A program made the translations under genes and the position numbers. A DNA stretch of 27,721 nt, taken from assembly GCA_027488715.1 (NCBI GenBank), contig JAIYBD010000229.1, forward strand, positions 1 through 27,721. The letters are read 5' to 3'. This DNA comes from Bacteroidota bacterium. Its GTDB lineage: Bacteria > Bacteroidota > Bacteroidia > UBA7662 > CANHCV01. Below are positions 15,987-24,056 of the stretch, piece by piece; positions within the stretch are counted from its first letter, which is position 1, and each line of letters opens with the position of its first letter. A model generated the notes under the pieces. That model had not been told where the DNA came from, did no database searches, and saw only the letters and a list, made by a program, of their open reading frames with translations.

Positions 15987-17330
15987 ATGAAAGATAAAAT
16001 CAGTTTGGTTGGTGGTGGATTGGTGGGATCCATGTTGTCTATTTTGTTGGCAAAAAAAGGATATCCTGTTGAGGTTTTTGAAGCTCGTCCCGATATGCGC
16101 AAAAGCAACTCTTACGCAGGTCGATCCATCAATTTGGCCATGAGTCACCGTGGTTGGAAAGCCATTGAAATGGCTGGAATTAAAGAAAAAATTGATGAGG
16201 TTGCCATTCCCATGTACGGTCGAATGATTCACGATATGGAAGGCAACCAAACGTTTCAACCCTACTCCATTCACAACGATGCCATTTATTCCGTTTCTCG
16301 ATCTGGATTAAATCAAGCATTGATGCAAATTGCGGAAGATTTAGGGGTGGATTTCCATTTCGAAAATAAATGCATCGGAGCCGATTTAGATTCCAATGAA
16401 CTAACATTTCAACTTTCGGATGGCTCTCAGAAAAAGGTTAAAACCAACATCTCGATTGGAACCGATGGTGCGGCCTCCGAACTTCGATATGCCATGCAAC
16501 GTAAAGGCCGCTTTAACTTCCGTCAAGATTTTATTGAACACGGCTACAAAGAAATTTCCATTCCCGCAAATGCCGATGGCTCGTTCAAATTGGAGAAAAA
16601 CGCCCTTCACATTTGGCCTCGCAAAGATTTCATGTTAATCGCTTTGGCAAATCCTGAAGGAAACTTTACCTGTACCCTGTTTTTCGATATGGAAGGCCCG
16701 TTGTCCTTCGAATCGGTTAATACTCGTGAAAAAGCTAAGGATTTCTTTGAAAAATATTTCCCAAACATTCCCGAATTAGCTCCCGATTACCTTGATCAAT
16801 ACGAGAATAATCCGGTTGGTATTTTAGGTATTGTTCGTTGCGCTCCTTGGAATTACAAGAAAACACTTCTATTAGGCGATGCTTCCCATGCCATCGTTCC
16901 TTTTTATGGTCAAGGAATGAATAGTGGTTTTGAAGATTGTACAGCGTTACTGGAAATGATGGAAGAAATTGGCGAGGATTGGAACACCTTGATTCCTGAA
17001 ATTGCCAAAAAACGGAAACCAAATGCTGACGCCATTGCTGATTTGGCGCTCTACAATTTCATTGAAATGAGGGATAAAACAGCAGATCCAAGATTTATTC
17101 TTCAAAAGAAAATGGAAGGTGAAATCCAAAAAAGACATCCTGAAAAATGGATTCCGCTTTATTCCATGGTTTCGTTCTCCCACATTCCTTATGCCGAAGC
17201 ATGGAGAATTGGACAAGCCCATAATGAATTCATGCAAGAATTCCTCGATCTTCCGAATATTGAAAATCGGTGGAACGACGCAGACGTAGTAGAACTCATC
17301 GACCAAAAATTGGCAAATACCATCTTTTAA
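15987..17330 (+). CDS. kmo: Kynurenine 3-monooxygenase
   Basis: 447-residue FAD- and NADPH-dependent hydroxylase that converts L-kynurenine to 3-hydroxykynurenine. This leads either to quinolinate and NAD or to tryptophan breakdown. The FAD motif is VGGGLVGSM (8-16). The family signature EARPDMR then GRSINLAMS is at 33-53. The second FAD block is GDASHAIVPFYGQGMNSGFEDC (297-318, GD at 297-298), the diagnostic KMO sequence. Length is typical. No other kynurenine-pathway genes are adjacent. An intrinsic terminator follows the stop, so this appears to be a single-gene unit, perhaps with read-through from the fructosamine kinase gene. Confidence 0.95.
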   Translation: MKDKISLVGGGLVGSMLSILLAKKGYPVEVFEARPDMRKSNSYAGRSINLAMSHRGWKAIEMAGIKEKIDEVAIPMYGRMIHDMEGNQTFQPYSIHNDAIYSVSRSGLNQALMQIAEDLGVDFHFENKCIGADLDSNELTFQLSDGSQKKVKTNISIGTDGAASELRYAMQRKGRFNFRQDFIEHGYKEISIPANADGSFKLEKNALHIWPRKDFMLIALANPEGNFTCTLFFDMEGPLSFESVNTREKAKDFFEKYFPNIPELAPDYLDQYENNPVGILGIVRCAPWNYKKTLLLGDASHAIVPFYGQGMNSGFEDCTALLEMMEEIGEDWNTLIPEIAKKRKPNADAIADLALYNFIEMRDKTADPRFILQKKMEGEIQKRHPEKWIPLYSMVSFSHIPYAEAWRIGQAHNEFMQEFLDLPNIENRWNDADVVELIDQKLANTIF

Positions 17331-17355
17331 TTTGTCAAAAAGACTTATTATGCCG

Positions 17356-17383
17356 AAAAAAGCCGACATTTTGTCGGCTTTTT
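17356..17383 (+). terminator. Intrinsic terminator after kmo
   Basis: Perfect 8-bp stem AGCCGACA (17361-17368) and TGTCGGCT (17372-17379) with loop TTT, preceded by an A run and followed by T residues. It begins 25 nt after the kmo stop and separates kmo from clpB. Confidence 0.88.
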
Positions 17384-17427
17384 CTTTGCGGTTACAGATT
17401 TGAATGAAAAAGTAAAAACGAGAAAAT

Positions 17428-20019
17428 ATGAATATGCAAAATTTCACCGAAAAGTCACAAATGGCTGTTCAGCAATCCATTGGAATTGCAGAAAATCTAG
17501 GACATCAGTCCTTGGAAAATGGCCACTTGTTAAAGGGAATCATGGAGGTGGATGAAACCGTACTTCCTTATTTCCTACAAAAAATTCAAGCCACCAAAGA
17601 ACGGCTCATTTTGCCCTTAGATGCTCAATTAAAACGATATCCCAAGGTTGAAGGTGGCCAAGTTTTTGTGGGCAATTCGCTTTCCAAAACTTTTAAAAAT
17701 GCTGAAGCCCACATGAAAAAAATGGGTGACCAGTTTGTTTCCTTGGAGCATTTGATTTTGGCTCTTTCTGAAAATACCGACGAGATCGGTCAATTAATGA
17801 AAGACATGGGATTGAAATTCCAACAGCTTCAATCGTGGATTTCAGAATTGCGGAAAGGAGCAAAAGTTACCGATGCCCATGCTGAAAACACCTACAATGC
17901 TTTAGGAAAATATGCCATTAACTTGAATGATATGGCAACGAAAGGGAAACTTGATCCCGTGATTGGTCGTGACGAAGAAATTCGACGGGTGATTCAAATT
18001 CTAGCCAGAAGAACGAAGAATAACCCGGTTCTGATTGGTGAACCTGGTGTGGGGAAAACTGCCATTGCCGAAGGGATTGCCTTTCGAATGATTCAAGGAG
18101 ATGTTCCTGAAACGTTAAAAACGAAAACCGTTTATTCTCTGGATTTGGGAGCTTTGGTTGCTGGTGCGAAATACAAAGGTGAATTTGAAGAGCGATTAAA
18201 GGCCGTGGTGAACGAGGTAAAATCATCCGAAGGTGAAATCATTTTATTCATCGATGAAATTCATCAATTGGTTGGCGCCGGAAAAGGAGAAGGAGCCATG
18301 GATGCCGCTAATATTTTAAAGCCAGCTTTAGCTCGTGGCGAACTTCGTTCCATTGGGGCAACCACTTTGGCCGAGTACCAAAAATACATGGAAAGCGACA
18401 AAGCCTTGGAAAGACGCTTTCAAAAGGTGATGGTGGACGAACCGGATACACAGGATGCCATTGCAATTCTTCGTGGACTGAAAGAACGCTATGAAACCCA
18501 CCATAAAGTTCGCATCAAGGATGAAGCGATCGTTGCCGCCGTTGAACTGAGTCAGCGATACATCAACGATCGATTTTTGCCTGACAAAGCGATCGATTTA
18601 ATGGATGAAGCCGCTTCCCGTTTGAGGATTGAAATTGACTCTGTTCCCGAAGTTGTGGATGAATTGGAGCGAAAAGTGATGCAATTCGAAATTGAACGTG
18701 AAGCCATGAAAAGGGAAAACGATTTGGATCGCATCAAAGTTTTGGACAAAGAAATTGCTGATTTAAAGGAACAATCCAATGCTTTGAAAGCAAAGTGGAA
18801 GGCTGAAAAAGAATCGGTAGAAAAAATTCAATCGATCAAAGAAGAAATTGAACAATATAAATTAGAAGCCGATCAAGCAGAGCGAAGGGCGGAATACGGA
18901 AAAGTTGCGGAACTGCGATATGGTAAAATAAAAGAGGCCGAAGAAGCGCTTGCATTGGCCCAAACTCAACTTTCTTCGGCCCAAGATAGCGGAAGTCGAA
19001 TGTTAAATGAAGAAGTAGGTGCCGAGGAAATTGCAGAAGTTGTTGCTCGCTGGACGGGCATTCCCGTGAACCGCATGTTGGAAAGCGAGCGCAATAAATT
19101 GCTTCACTTAGAAGATGAATTGAAAAAGAAAGTTGTTGGTCAATTTGAAGCCATTGAAGTGGTTGCCGATGCCGTTCGCCGAAATCGTGCTGGATTGCAA
19201 GACCCCAAACGTCCCATCGGCTCATTTTTGTTTCTTGGAAGTACCGGAGTTGGAAAAACCGAATTAGCTAAGGCTTTAGCATCTTTTCTTTTCAACGATG
19301 AAAATGCCATGGTTAGAATTGATATGAGTGAATACCAAGAAAAACACAGCGTTTCTCGATTGGTGGGAGCTCCTCCCGGATACGTGGGTTACGATGAAGG
19401 CGGACAATTAACCGAAGCGGTTCGACGGAAGCCCTACTCCGTTATTCTTTTGGATGAAATTGAAAAAGCTCATCCGGATGTTTTTAATATTCTTCTTCAA
19501 GTCTTGGACGACGGTCGATTAACCGATAACAAAGGAAGGGTGGCTAATTTTAAAAATACCATCGTCATCATGACCTCCAATTTGGGATCGCAAAAGATTC
19601 AAGAGAAGTTATTTGGCAAAGAGGGCCATGCTTTAGATGAATCCAAGGACGAATTGAAAGATGAAATGTTGGAAATTTTAAAGGGGCATCTTCGTCCGGA
19701 ATTCATTAACCGAATTGACGAAGTGGTGGTATTTTCTCCATTAGGAAAATCAGAAATTCTTGGAATCGTTCGTATTCAAATGAATCAACTGGTGGACCAA
19801 CTGGAAGCCATGGGGATTACGCTTGGATTTACCGAAGATGCTCTGCTAAAAATTGGAAGTTTAGGTTTTGACATTCAATATGGAGCCCGACCACTTAAAA
19901 GGGCCATCCAACGAAATGTATTAAATCCATTGAGCAAGGCCATATTGGCTGGAACAGTTACTTCTGAAAATCCGATTTTATTGACCACTTCCAAAGAGGG
20001 TGAATTGATTTTTGAGTAA
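17428..20019 (+). CDS. clpB: ATP-dependent disaggregase ClpB
   Basis: 863-residue Hsp104-class AAA+ chaperone that, with DnaK, extracts proteins from aggregates in the cytoplasm. Order of parts: Clp N domain (about 1-145); AAA-1 with Walker A GEPGVGKT (204-211) and Walker B FIDEIHQLVG; a long charged coiled-coil middle domain (about 410-530), which marks ClpB rather than ClpA or ClpC; and AAA-2 with GSTGVGKT (604-611) and ILLDEIEKAHPDV. The pore loop KYKGEFEERL of AAA-1 and the GYVGYDEGG loop of AAA-2 are present. No ClpP-binding loop is apparent. The ATG at 17428 is used; Met3 is an alternative. The leader is A-rich, with an imperfect box CAGATTTG at 17395-17402. I did not find a CIRCE element. 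Confidence 0.97.
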   Translation: MNMQNFTEKSQMAVQQSIGIAENLGHQSLENGHLLKGIMEVDETVLPYFLQKIQATKERLILPLDAQLKRYPKVEGGQVFVGNSLSKTFKNAEAHMKKMGDQFVSLEHLILALSENTDEIGQLMKDMGLKFQQLQSWISELRKGAKVTDAHAENTYNALGKYAINLNDMATKGKLDPVIGRDEEIRRVIQILARRTKNNPVLIGEPGVGKTAIAEGIAFRMIQGDVPETLKTKTVYSLDLGALVAGAKYKGEFEERLKAVVNEVKSSEGEIILFIDEIHQLVGAGKGEGAMDAANILKPALARGELRSIGATTLAEYQKYMESDKALERRFQKVMVDEPDTQDAIAILRGLKERYETHHKVRIKDEAIVAAVELSQRYINDRFLPDKAIDLMDEAASRLRIEIDSVPEVVDELERKVMQFEIEREAMKRENDLDRIKVLDKEIADLKEQSNALKAKWKAEKESVEKIQSIKEEIEQYKLEADQAERRAEYGKVAELRYGKIKEAEEALALAQTQLSSAQDSGSRMLNEEVGAEEIAEVVARWTGIPVNRMLESERNKLLHLEDELKKKVVGQFEAIEVVADAVRRNRAGLQDPKRPIGSFLFLGSTGVGKTELAKALASFLFNDENAMVRIDMSEYQEKHSVSRLVGAPPGYVGYDEGGQLTEAVRRKPYSVILLDEIEKAHPDVFNILLQVLDDGRLTDNKGRVANFKNTIVIMTSNLGSQKIQEKLFGKEGHALDESKDELKDEMLEILKGHLRPEFINRIDEVVVFSPLGKSEILGIVRIQMNQLVDQLEAMGITLGFTEDALLKIGSLGFDIQYGARPLKRAIQRNVLNPLSKAILAGTVTSENPILLTTSKEGELIFE

Positions 20020-20050
20020 TAACATCGCTAAATTTTACGTTCTTGATCTT

Positions 20051-20578
20051 ATGAAACACGTATTTCTCTTCCTTTCTATTCTTCTATCCATTTCGATAAA
20101 TGAAGTATTCGCACAATCTCAAAAAGAAAAGAATATGGAATTGTTTCGCATGATGAATGATTATCGAAAATTGCATGGACTTTCGGCCATCAACTTGAAT
20201 GAAAAACTTCAAGCGGTGGCCGAGGCCCACGCTTTGGATCTTGAAAAATATTACGATCCCACTCAAAAAAAATGCAATCTTCATTCTTGGTCAACTCATG
20301 GTAATTGGAGTTCTTGTTGTTATACCGATGATCATTCCAAGAAAGAATGCATGTGGAATAAACCCAAAGAAATTGCGAATTACAAGGGGAATGGTTTTGA
20401 AATAGCCTATTATTCTTCCGAACAGTTAACGCCTGAAAGGGCCTTAAACGGCTGGAAAAAAAGTCCGGGACACAACCAAGTTATTCTTCAAACAGGAAGT
20501 TGGAAATCCATTGATTTTAAGTCCGTTGGTGTGTTTATTAGCGAGCATTATGCTGTAATTTGGTTTGGGGTGGAATGA
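20051..20578 (+). CDS. Secreted CAP-domain (SCP/PR-1-like) protein
   Basis: 175 residues with a signal peptide (MKHVFLFLSILLSIS to about residue 21, ending VFAQ) and a single CAP domain. Typical features are NDYRKLHGL (36-44), the EAHA helix, HSWSTHG with His78, GFEIAY with Glu117, and ALNGWKKSPGHNQVIL with His141, which supply most of the CAP metal-cavity residues. Four cysteines (75, 89, 90, 100) between the first His and the Glu could form disulfides after export. Bacterial CAP proteins have varied or unknown roles at the envelope. The start used is ATG 20051; a longer frame from TTG 20012 overlaps clpB and hides the signal peptide. A weak box (TAAATTTT, 20029-20036) lies upstream. Confidence 0.87.
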   Translation: MKHVFLFLSILLSISINEVFAQSQKEKNMELFRMMNDYRKLHGLSAINLNEKLQAVAEAHALDLEKYYDPTQKKCNLHSWSTHGNWSSCCYTDDHSKKECMWNKPKEIANYKGNGFEIAYYSSEQLTPERALNGWKKSPGHNQVILQTGSWKSIDFKSVGVFISEHYAVIWFGVE

Positions 20579-20585
20579 AAGCTAA

Positions 20586-21494
20586 TTAAGCCTCTTTCAT
20601 TTGGTGTTTTCTTGAATTCCCGTAAATGGCAACATTCAATTCAAAGCCAACTAAAATTACAAAACTGTTGATGTACAGCCACAACATGATGATGAGGAGG
20701 GTTCCTAGCGAACCATACAATTTATTATAAGTGCTGAAATGACTAACGTAATAACTAAATCCGGAACTGGTGATCCAAAACAAAAGGGTTGCTATCCAAG
20801 AGCCAGGACTGAAAAGATTCCATTTCGTGATGGTGCTTGGACCGAATCGATAAATAATTCCAAGAAGTAGCAAAATAATCCCTAAAACAATTCCTTTTTC
20901 CAAGAGCCAAAAGGCATACTTAACCATTTCAAAGGTTTTGGGAAATTTGTATTGGATCCATTCGGTAGCAATTCCTTCCAAAACCAAGGAAGAAAGACCT
21001 AGGATTACGGTTAATGAGAGAAGTAATAACAGGCCAGCGGCAATGAGACGCTTTCGAATCATTCCACGATTTTCAAATTGCCGATCCAATTTGTTGAAGG
21101 AATTCATCATGGCAAAAATGCCATTTGTGCTAAAAAAGAAGGCCAATAAAAGCCCAAAACCCGCTAATGCGCCTTGTTGATTTTGTAAAATATCTTCAAT
21201 CGTATCTTTTACGGTAAGGAAAGCCGATTCCGGCAAAGCAAAACGCAACAACTCCATAAATCGAATTTCAAATCCAGAATACGGAACAAATGCCAACATC
21301 GTAAAAAAGAAGATGGTTGCCGGAAACAAGGCCATGAAAAAGTTAAAAGCAATGGCACTGGCTTTCATACTCATTTCATTGGAGTTGATTTGCTTCCATA
21401 GAATTTTTGCAACCAATCCCAAAGGAACATGTTTGAAAAATGGAATCTGAATGCCTCCCAACCAAGAGAAGAATGTTTTGATGGCGTTAATCAT
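20586..21494 (-). CDS. YihY/BrkB-family inner-membrane protein
   Basis: 302 residues with about six hydrophobic segments. The family block ASAIAFNFFMALFPATIFF (about 46-64) is characteristic of YihY (once misnamed RNase BN), as are the phenylalanine-rich segment LLLAFFFSTNGIFAMMNSFN and the GSLGTLLIIMLWLYINSFVILVG region near the end. The molecular function of the family is unsettled; some members have been proposed as transporters. It starts 2 nt after the thioesterase stop and is the last gene of the alaS-led minus-strand run. Only 7 nt separate its stop from that of the convergent CAP gene. Confidence 0.9.
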   Translation of the reverse strand: MINAIKTFFSWLGGIQIPFFKHVPLGLVAKILWKQINSNEMSMKASAIAFNFFMALFPATIFFFTMLAFVPYSGFEIRFMELLRFALPESAFLTVKDTIEDILQNQQGALAGFGLLLAFFFSTNGIFAMMNSFNKLDRQFENRGMIRKRLIAAGLLLLLSLTVILGLSSLVLEGIATEWIQYKFPKTFEMVKYAFWLLEKGIVLGIILLLLGIIYRFGPSTITKWNLFSPGSWIATLLFWITSSGFSYYVSHFSTYNKLYGSLGTLLIIMLWLYINSFVILVGFELNVAIYGNSRKHQMKEA

Positions 21495-21496
21495 CC

Positions 21497-21901
21497 TTAT
21501 TCAAAGTATGGATTTAATGCTTCCAAAAGAAAATCAGGAGCGACCATCGATTTTTTGGTTTCCTTGCTCACACATACCAAAATTACTTTAGCCGTTGAAA
21601 CCAAAACATCATCCTTAAATAATTGATAGTCAAAACAAAAAGACCTTCGAGGTAAGGTGTTGATGGAGACCTCAATTCGAACCAAATCATCATAAAAAAT
21701 GGGTTGAAGAAACTTGATGTTCATTTCTAAAACCGGTAGAAAAATTCCCATTTTTTCTACCTCCTTGTATTGAATACCCAATGAGCGCAAACAATCTACT
21801 CGAGCCACTTCCAAATATCGCGCATAGGCACCGTGGTACATCACACCCATTTGATCGGTATCGGCGTAGGCAACACGAAAAATAGTATCAAAGCGCACCA
21901 T
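21497..21901 (-). CDS. Hotdog-fold acyl-CoA thioesterase (YbgC/4HBT type)
   Basis: 134-residue single-domain hotdog protein. The motif ADTDQMGVMYHGAYARYLEVAR (13-34) corresponds to the 4-hydroxybenzoyl-CoA thioesterase/YbgC active site, with Asp16 the likely catalytic residue. Members hydrolyse short or aromatic acyl-CoA esters, and YbgC is linked to the Tol-Pal envelope system; no tol genes are nearby. The ATG overlaps the mltG stop as TAATG, so it is coupled to a cell-wall enzyme gene. Confidence 0.9.
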   Translation of the reverse strand: MVRFDTIFRVAYADTDQMGVMYHGAYARYLEVARVDCLRSLGIQYKEVEKMGIFLPVLEMNIKFLQPIFYDDLVRIEVSINTLPRRSFCFDYQLFKDDVLVSTAKVILVCVSKETKKSMVAPDFLLEALNPYFE

Positions 21902-22935
21902 TAACGGTAAATTTTACGGCTAGAAAGCGCTTTGCGATATTTCTGTGCATTTTGATTGTGCTGTGATTCATTCTCGGCAAAATTATGGTATCCAGAAAAA
22001 TCTTCTTTGGCGCACATGTAGATAAAGTTGTGTTTATTTAGATTTAGTACAGCTTCTAAATCCTCTATACTGGGAGTATTGATTGGACCTGGAGGTAATC
22101 CTTTGTATCGATAGGTATTGTAGGGTGAATTAACCTGAAGATCTTTTTCCCAAATTCTACGCAATTCAAAATTTCCTAGCGCAAATTTTACCGTTGGGTC
22201 GGCCTGCAACAACATTCCCTTATTCACTCGATTCCAATAAAGTCCAGCTACTTTTGGCTTCTCATCCGTTTTTATTGTTTCCTCATTCACAATGGAAGCC
22301 AATACGCTTACTTGTTCGATCGTTAATCCCAAATCTTTCGCCTTCTCTTTTCGTTCTGAAGTCCAAAATCGATCATACTCTTTTTTCATTCGTTTGATAA
22401 ATCCCTCCGATGTGGTAGTCCAATACAACTCGTAGGTATTGGGTATGAAATAGGTTAAAAGATATGTAGAATTCATGCCAAATTTAGACCAAACGGTAGA
22501 ATCCAACAGCCAATTCCGAAGTTCGTTGGAGTCGACCAGTGTTATTTTACCAATGGCCCCAGCCATATCAGAAAGGTTGCGGTATTTTACAAATGAAAAT
22601 TTTACCGCATCCTGTTCTCCCGATTTAAGTTTACGCATGATTTTGGCCAAGCTATACTTACCCCGAAAAACATATCGCCCTGGTTTTACATGATCGGTGT
22701 AATTCATTTGTTCTGCCAACAACGTAAGATGCCACTCCTCCAATTCGGGAAAAATTTTGAGCAAACCTAATTTTACCTTTCCAAAATTTTCTTCGGGAAA
22801 AATGTATAGTACGTTGTTCTTTCCTTCCGTTGAAGCGGGTTGATGTTGATGGAGAAAAACAAAATAGCCCAAATACCCGCCCACAGATAAACCTAGAGCT
22901 AAAATGACTATCAACAATCGGAAAATTCGCTTCAT
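21901..22935 (-). CDS. mltG: Endolytic murein transglycosylase MltG
   Basis: 344 residues. It has a short basic N-terminus (MKRIFR) and one membrane anchor at about 5-26. A periplasmic domain follows, with a LysM-like subdomain region (GRYVF near 87) and the YceG catalytic domain. The active-site block is LASIVNEET (212-220), where the invariant second Glu (218-219) is the likely catalytic acid. NRVNKGMLLQADPTVKFAL and GLPPGPINTPS are further signatures. MltG cleaves nascent glycan strands and is thought to set their length. It is coupled on both sides: ATGA overlap with the preceding lipoprotein gene and TAATG with the following thioesterase gene. Confidence 0.94.
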   Translation of the reverse strand: MKRIFRLLIVILALGLSVGGYLGYFVFLHQHQPASTEGKNNVLYIFPEENFGKVKLGLLKIFPELEEWHLTLLAEQMNYTDHVKPGRYVFRGKYSLAKIMRKLKSGEQDAVKFSFVKYRNLSDMAGAIGKITLVDSNELRNWLLDSTVWSKFGMNSTYLLTYFIPNTYELYWTTTSEGFIKRMKKEYDRFWTSERKEKAKDLGLTIEQVSVLASIVNEETIKTDEKPKVAGLYWNRVNKGMLLQADPTVKFALGNFELRRIWEKDLQVNSPYNTYRYKGLPPGPINTPSIEDLEAVLNLNKHNFIYMCAKEDFSGYHNFAENESQHNQNAQKYRKALSSRKIYR

Positions 22936-24056
22936 TTTTTTCGAGTTAAAGAATCCAACAAGCGTACTACTTCATTGAAATCAATGGTTTTACCATGAAC
23001 AATAGAGTTTGAATCAATAACCACGTACGTGGGTAAAGATCGAACCCCATAAGTTTTGACTGCGGAAGAATTCCATCGTTGCAGATCGGAAACCTGGGTC
23101 CAAGTCATTTTTTTAGTGGCGATTTCCCGCGTCCAATTTTCCTTTGAATCATCCAAACTTATGCCAATAAAATCAACACCCTTTGATCTAAATTTTTCTT
23201 CTGCCTTTTTTACTCTCGGAAAATCTTTATTACAAGGTTCACACCATGATGCCCAAAAATCGATGACTTTGAAACCACCCGTAACCATTTCAATGGAAAC
23301 CAAAGAATCTTGAGGATTTTTCAGGCTTAAAGCGGGTAATTTACCGCCAATCGTCACTTTTTCATCATTCCTCAATCCTTCAACTTCCCTTTTCAAAGGT
23401 TGAATAAATTGATTCAACATGGCGATGTACCGGTGTTTCGGATGTTGTTTCGAAAAACTAGCAATAAATTTTTCAAAAGTTCCCAAATCTTCTTTTTCAG
23501 CTAAGGAAAAATCAAAAAGTTGGGTAAATGCATAGAATCCAACCAAATCATGGGGATGAGTTACCAAAAAACTAGAAAGGTAATCTTTCATGTTTTTTCT
23601 TTCCCGATCGGCTAAATCTACTGTGGTTGAATCCGTTCTTTTGGCATAAATCAAACTTTTTCCATACCAATAACCGGTGCTATCCGAAATTCGTTGAATT
23701 GATTTTGAATTTACACCACTTAAAAATTCCGTTTGGAACGGAAAAGTAGCATAATTTAATTTTAATTGAATTGGTTCTTCATCTGGAACAATGGTTAGAC
23801 CTAAATCTTTACCTGAAATGGTAATTCGGTAAAAATCGTAGGAAGTAAAAGCCCCTTGATTCAATACGAATTTGCTCGACGAGTCAATATTGGCTGAGTC
23901 GATGATAATAAATTGATTGCCTTCGGAAAGTTCGAGAAGGTAAACAGTTTTCCCTTTTCCACCGACAACGCTTCCTTCAATGCGATAGCGATTTTCGTTG
24001 AAAGAGGAACAGCTAACTAAACTCCAGATGAACCCCAAGACAATGATATACCTCAT
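22932..24056 (-). CDS. DUF4369-thioredoxin (TlpA-like) lipoprotein
   Basis: 374 residues. A lipoprotein signal with lipobox LVSC puts the acylated cysteine at residue 16. A DUF4369-like beta-rich domain (about 22-115) precedes a helical linker, and a C-terminal TlpA/ResA thioredoxin domain (about 235-374) has the redox motif WASWCEPC and the cis-proline loop RSLPTYVVID. This is a common Bacteroidota architecture for envelope thiol-disulfide exchange; the partner is unknown. Its ATG overlaps the gatB stop (ATGA), and its stop overlaps the mltG start. Confidence 0.92.
   Translation of the reverse strand: MRYIIVLGFIWSLVSCSSFNENRYRIEGSVVGGKGKTVYLLELSEGNQFIIIDSANIDSSSKFVLNQGAFTSYDFYRITISGKDLGLTIVPDEEPIQLKLNYATFPFQTEFLSGVNSKSIQRISDSTGYWYGKSLIYAKRTDSTTVDLADRERKNMKDYLSSFLVTHPHDLVGFYAFTQLFDFSLAEKEDLGTFEKFIASFSKQHPKHRYIAMLNQFIQPLKREVEGLRNDEKVTIGGKLPALSLKNPQDSLVSIEMVTGGFKVIDFWASWCEPCNKDFPRVKKAEEKFRSKGVDFIGISLDDSKENWTREIATKKMTWTQVSDLQRWNSSAVKTYGVRSLPTYVVIDSNSIVHGKTIDFNEVVRLLDSLTRKK

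Noticed and set aside
17384..17427. CIRCE-type heat-shock operator before clpB
   Set aside because: No inverted repeat resembling CIRCE is present; only an imperfect -7 box and an A-rich leader are visible.
16947..17447. 166-codon minus-strand frame over the kmo 3' end
   Set aside because: It runs antisense to conserved kmo sequence and through the kmo terminator; the product is Phe/Ile-rich shadow sequence.
20575..20600. Inverted repeat ATGAAAG...CTTTCAT between the CAP and YihY genes
   Set aside because: Only 7 bp, AT-rich, with a 12-nt loop and no T tract; too weak to call a terminator.
22279..22290. Possible loss of an active-site residue in MltG (Asn217 in IVNEET where IVEKET is common)
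   Set aside because: The first position of this motif varies in the family (Glu or Gln in others), while the invariant following Glu is present, so the enzyme should be active.
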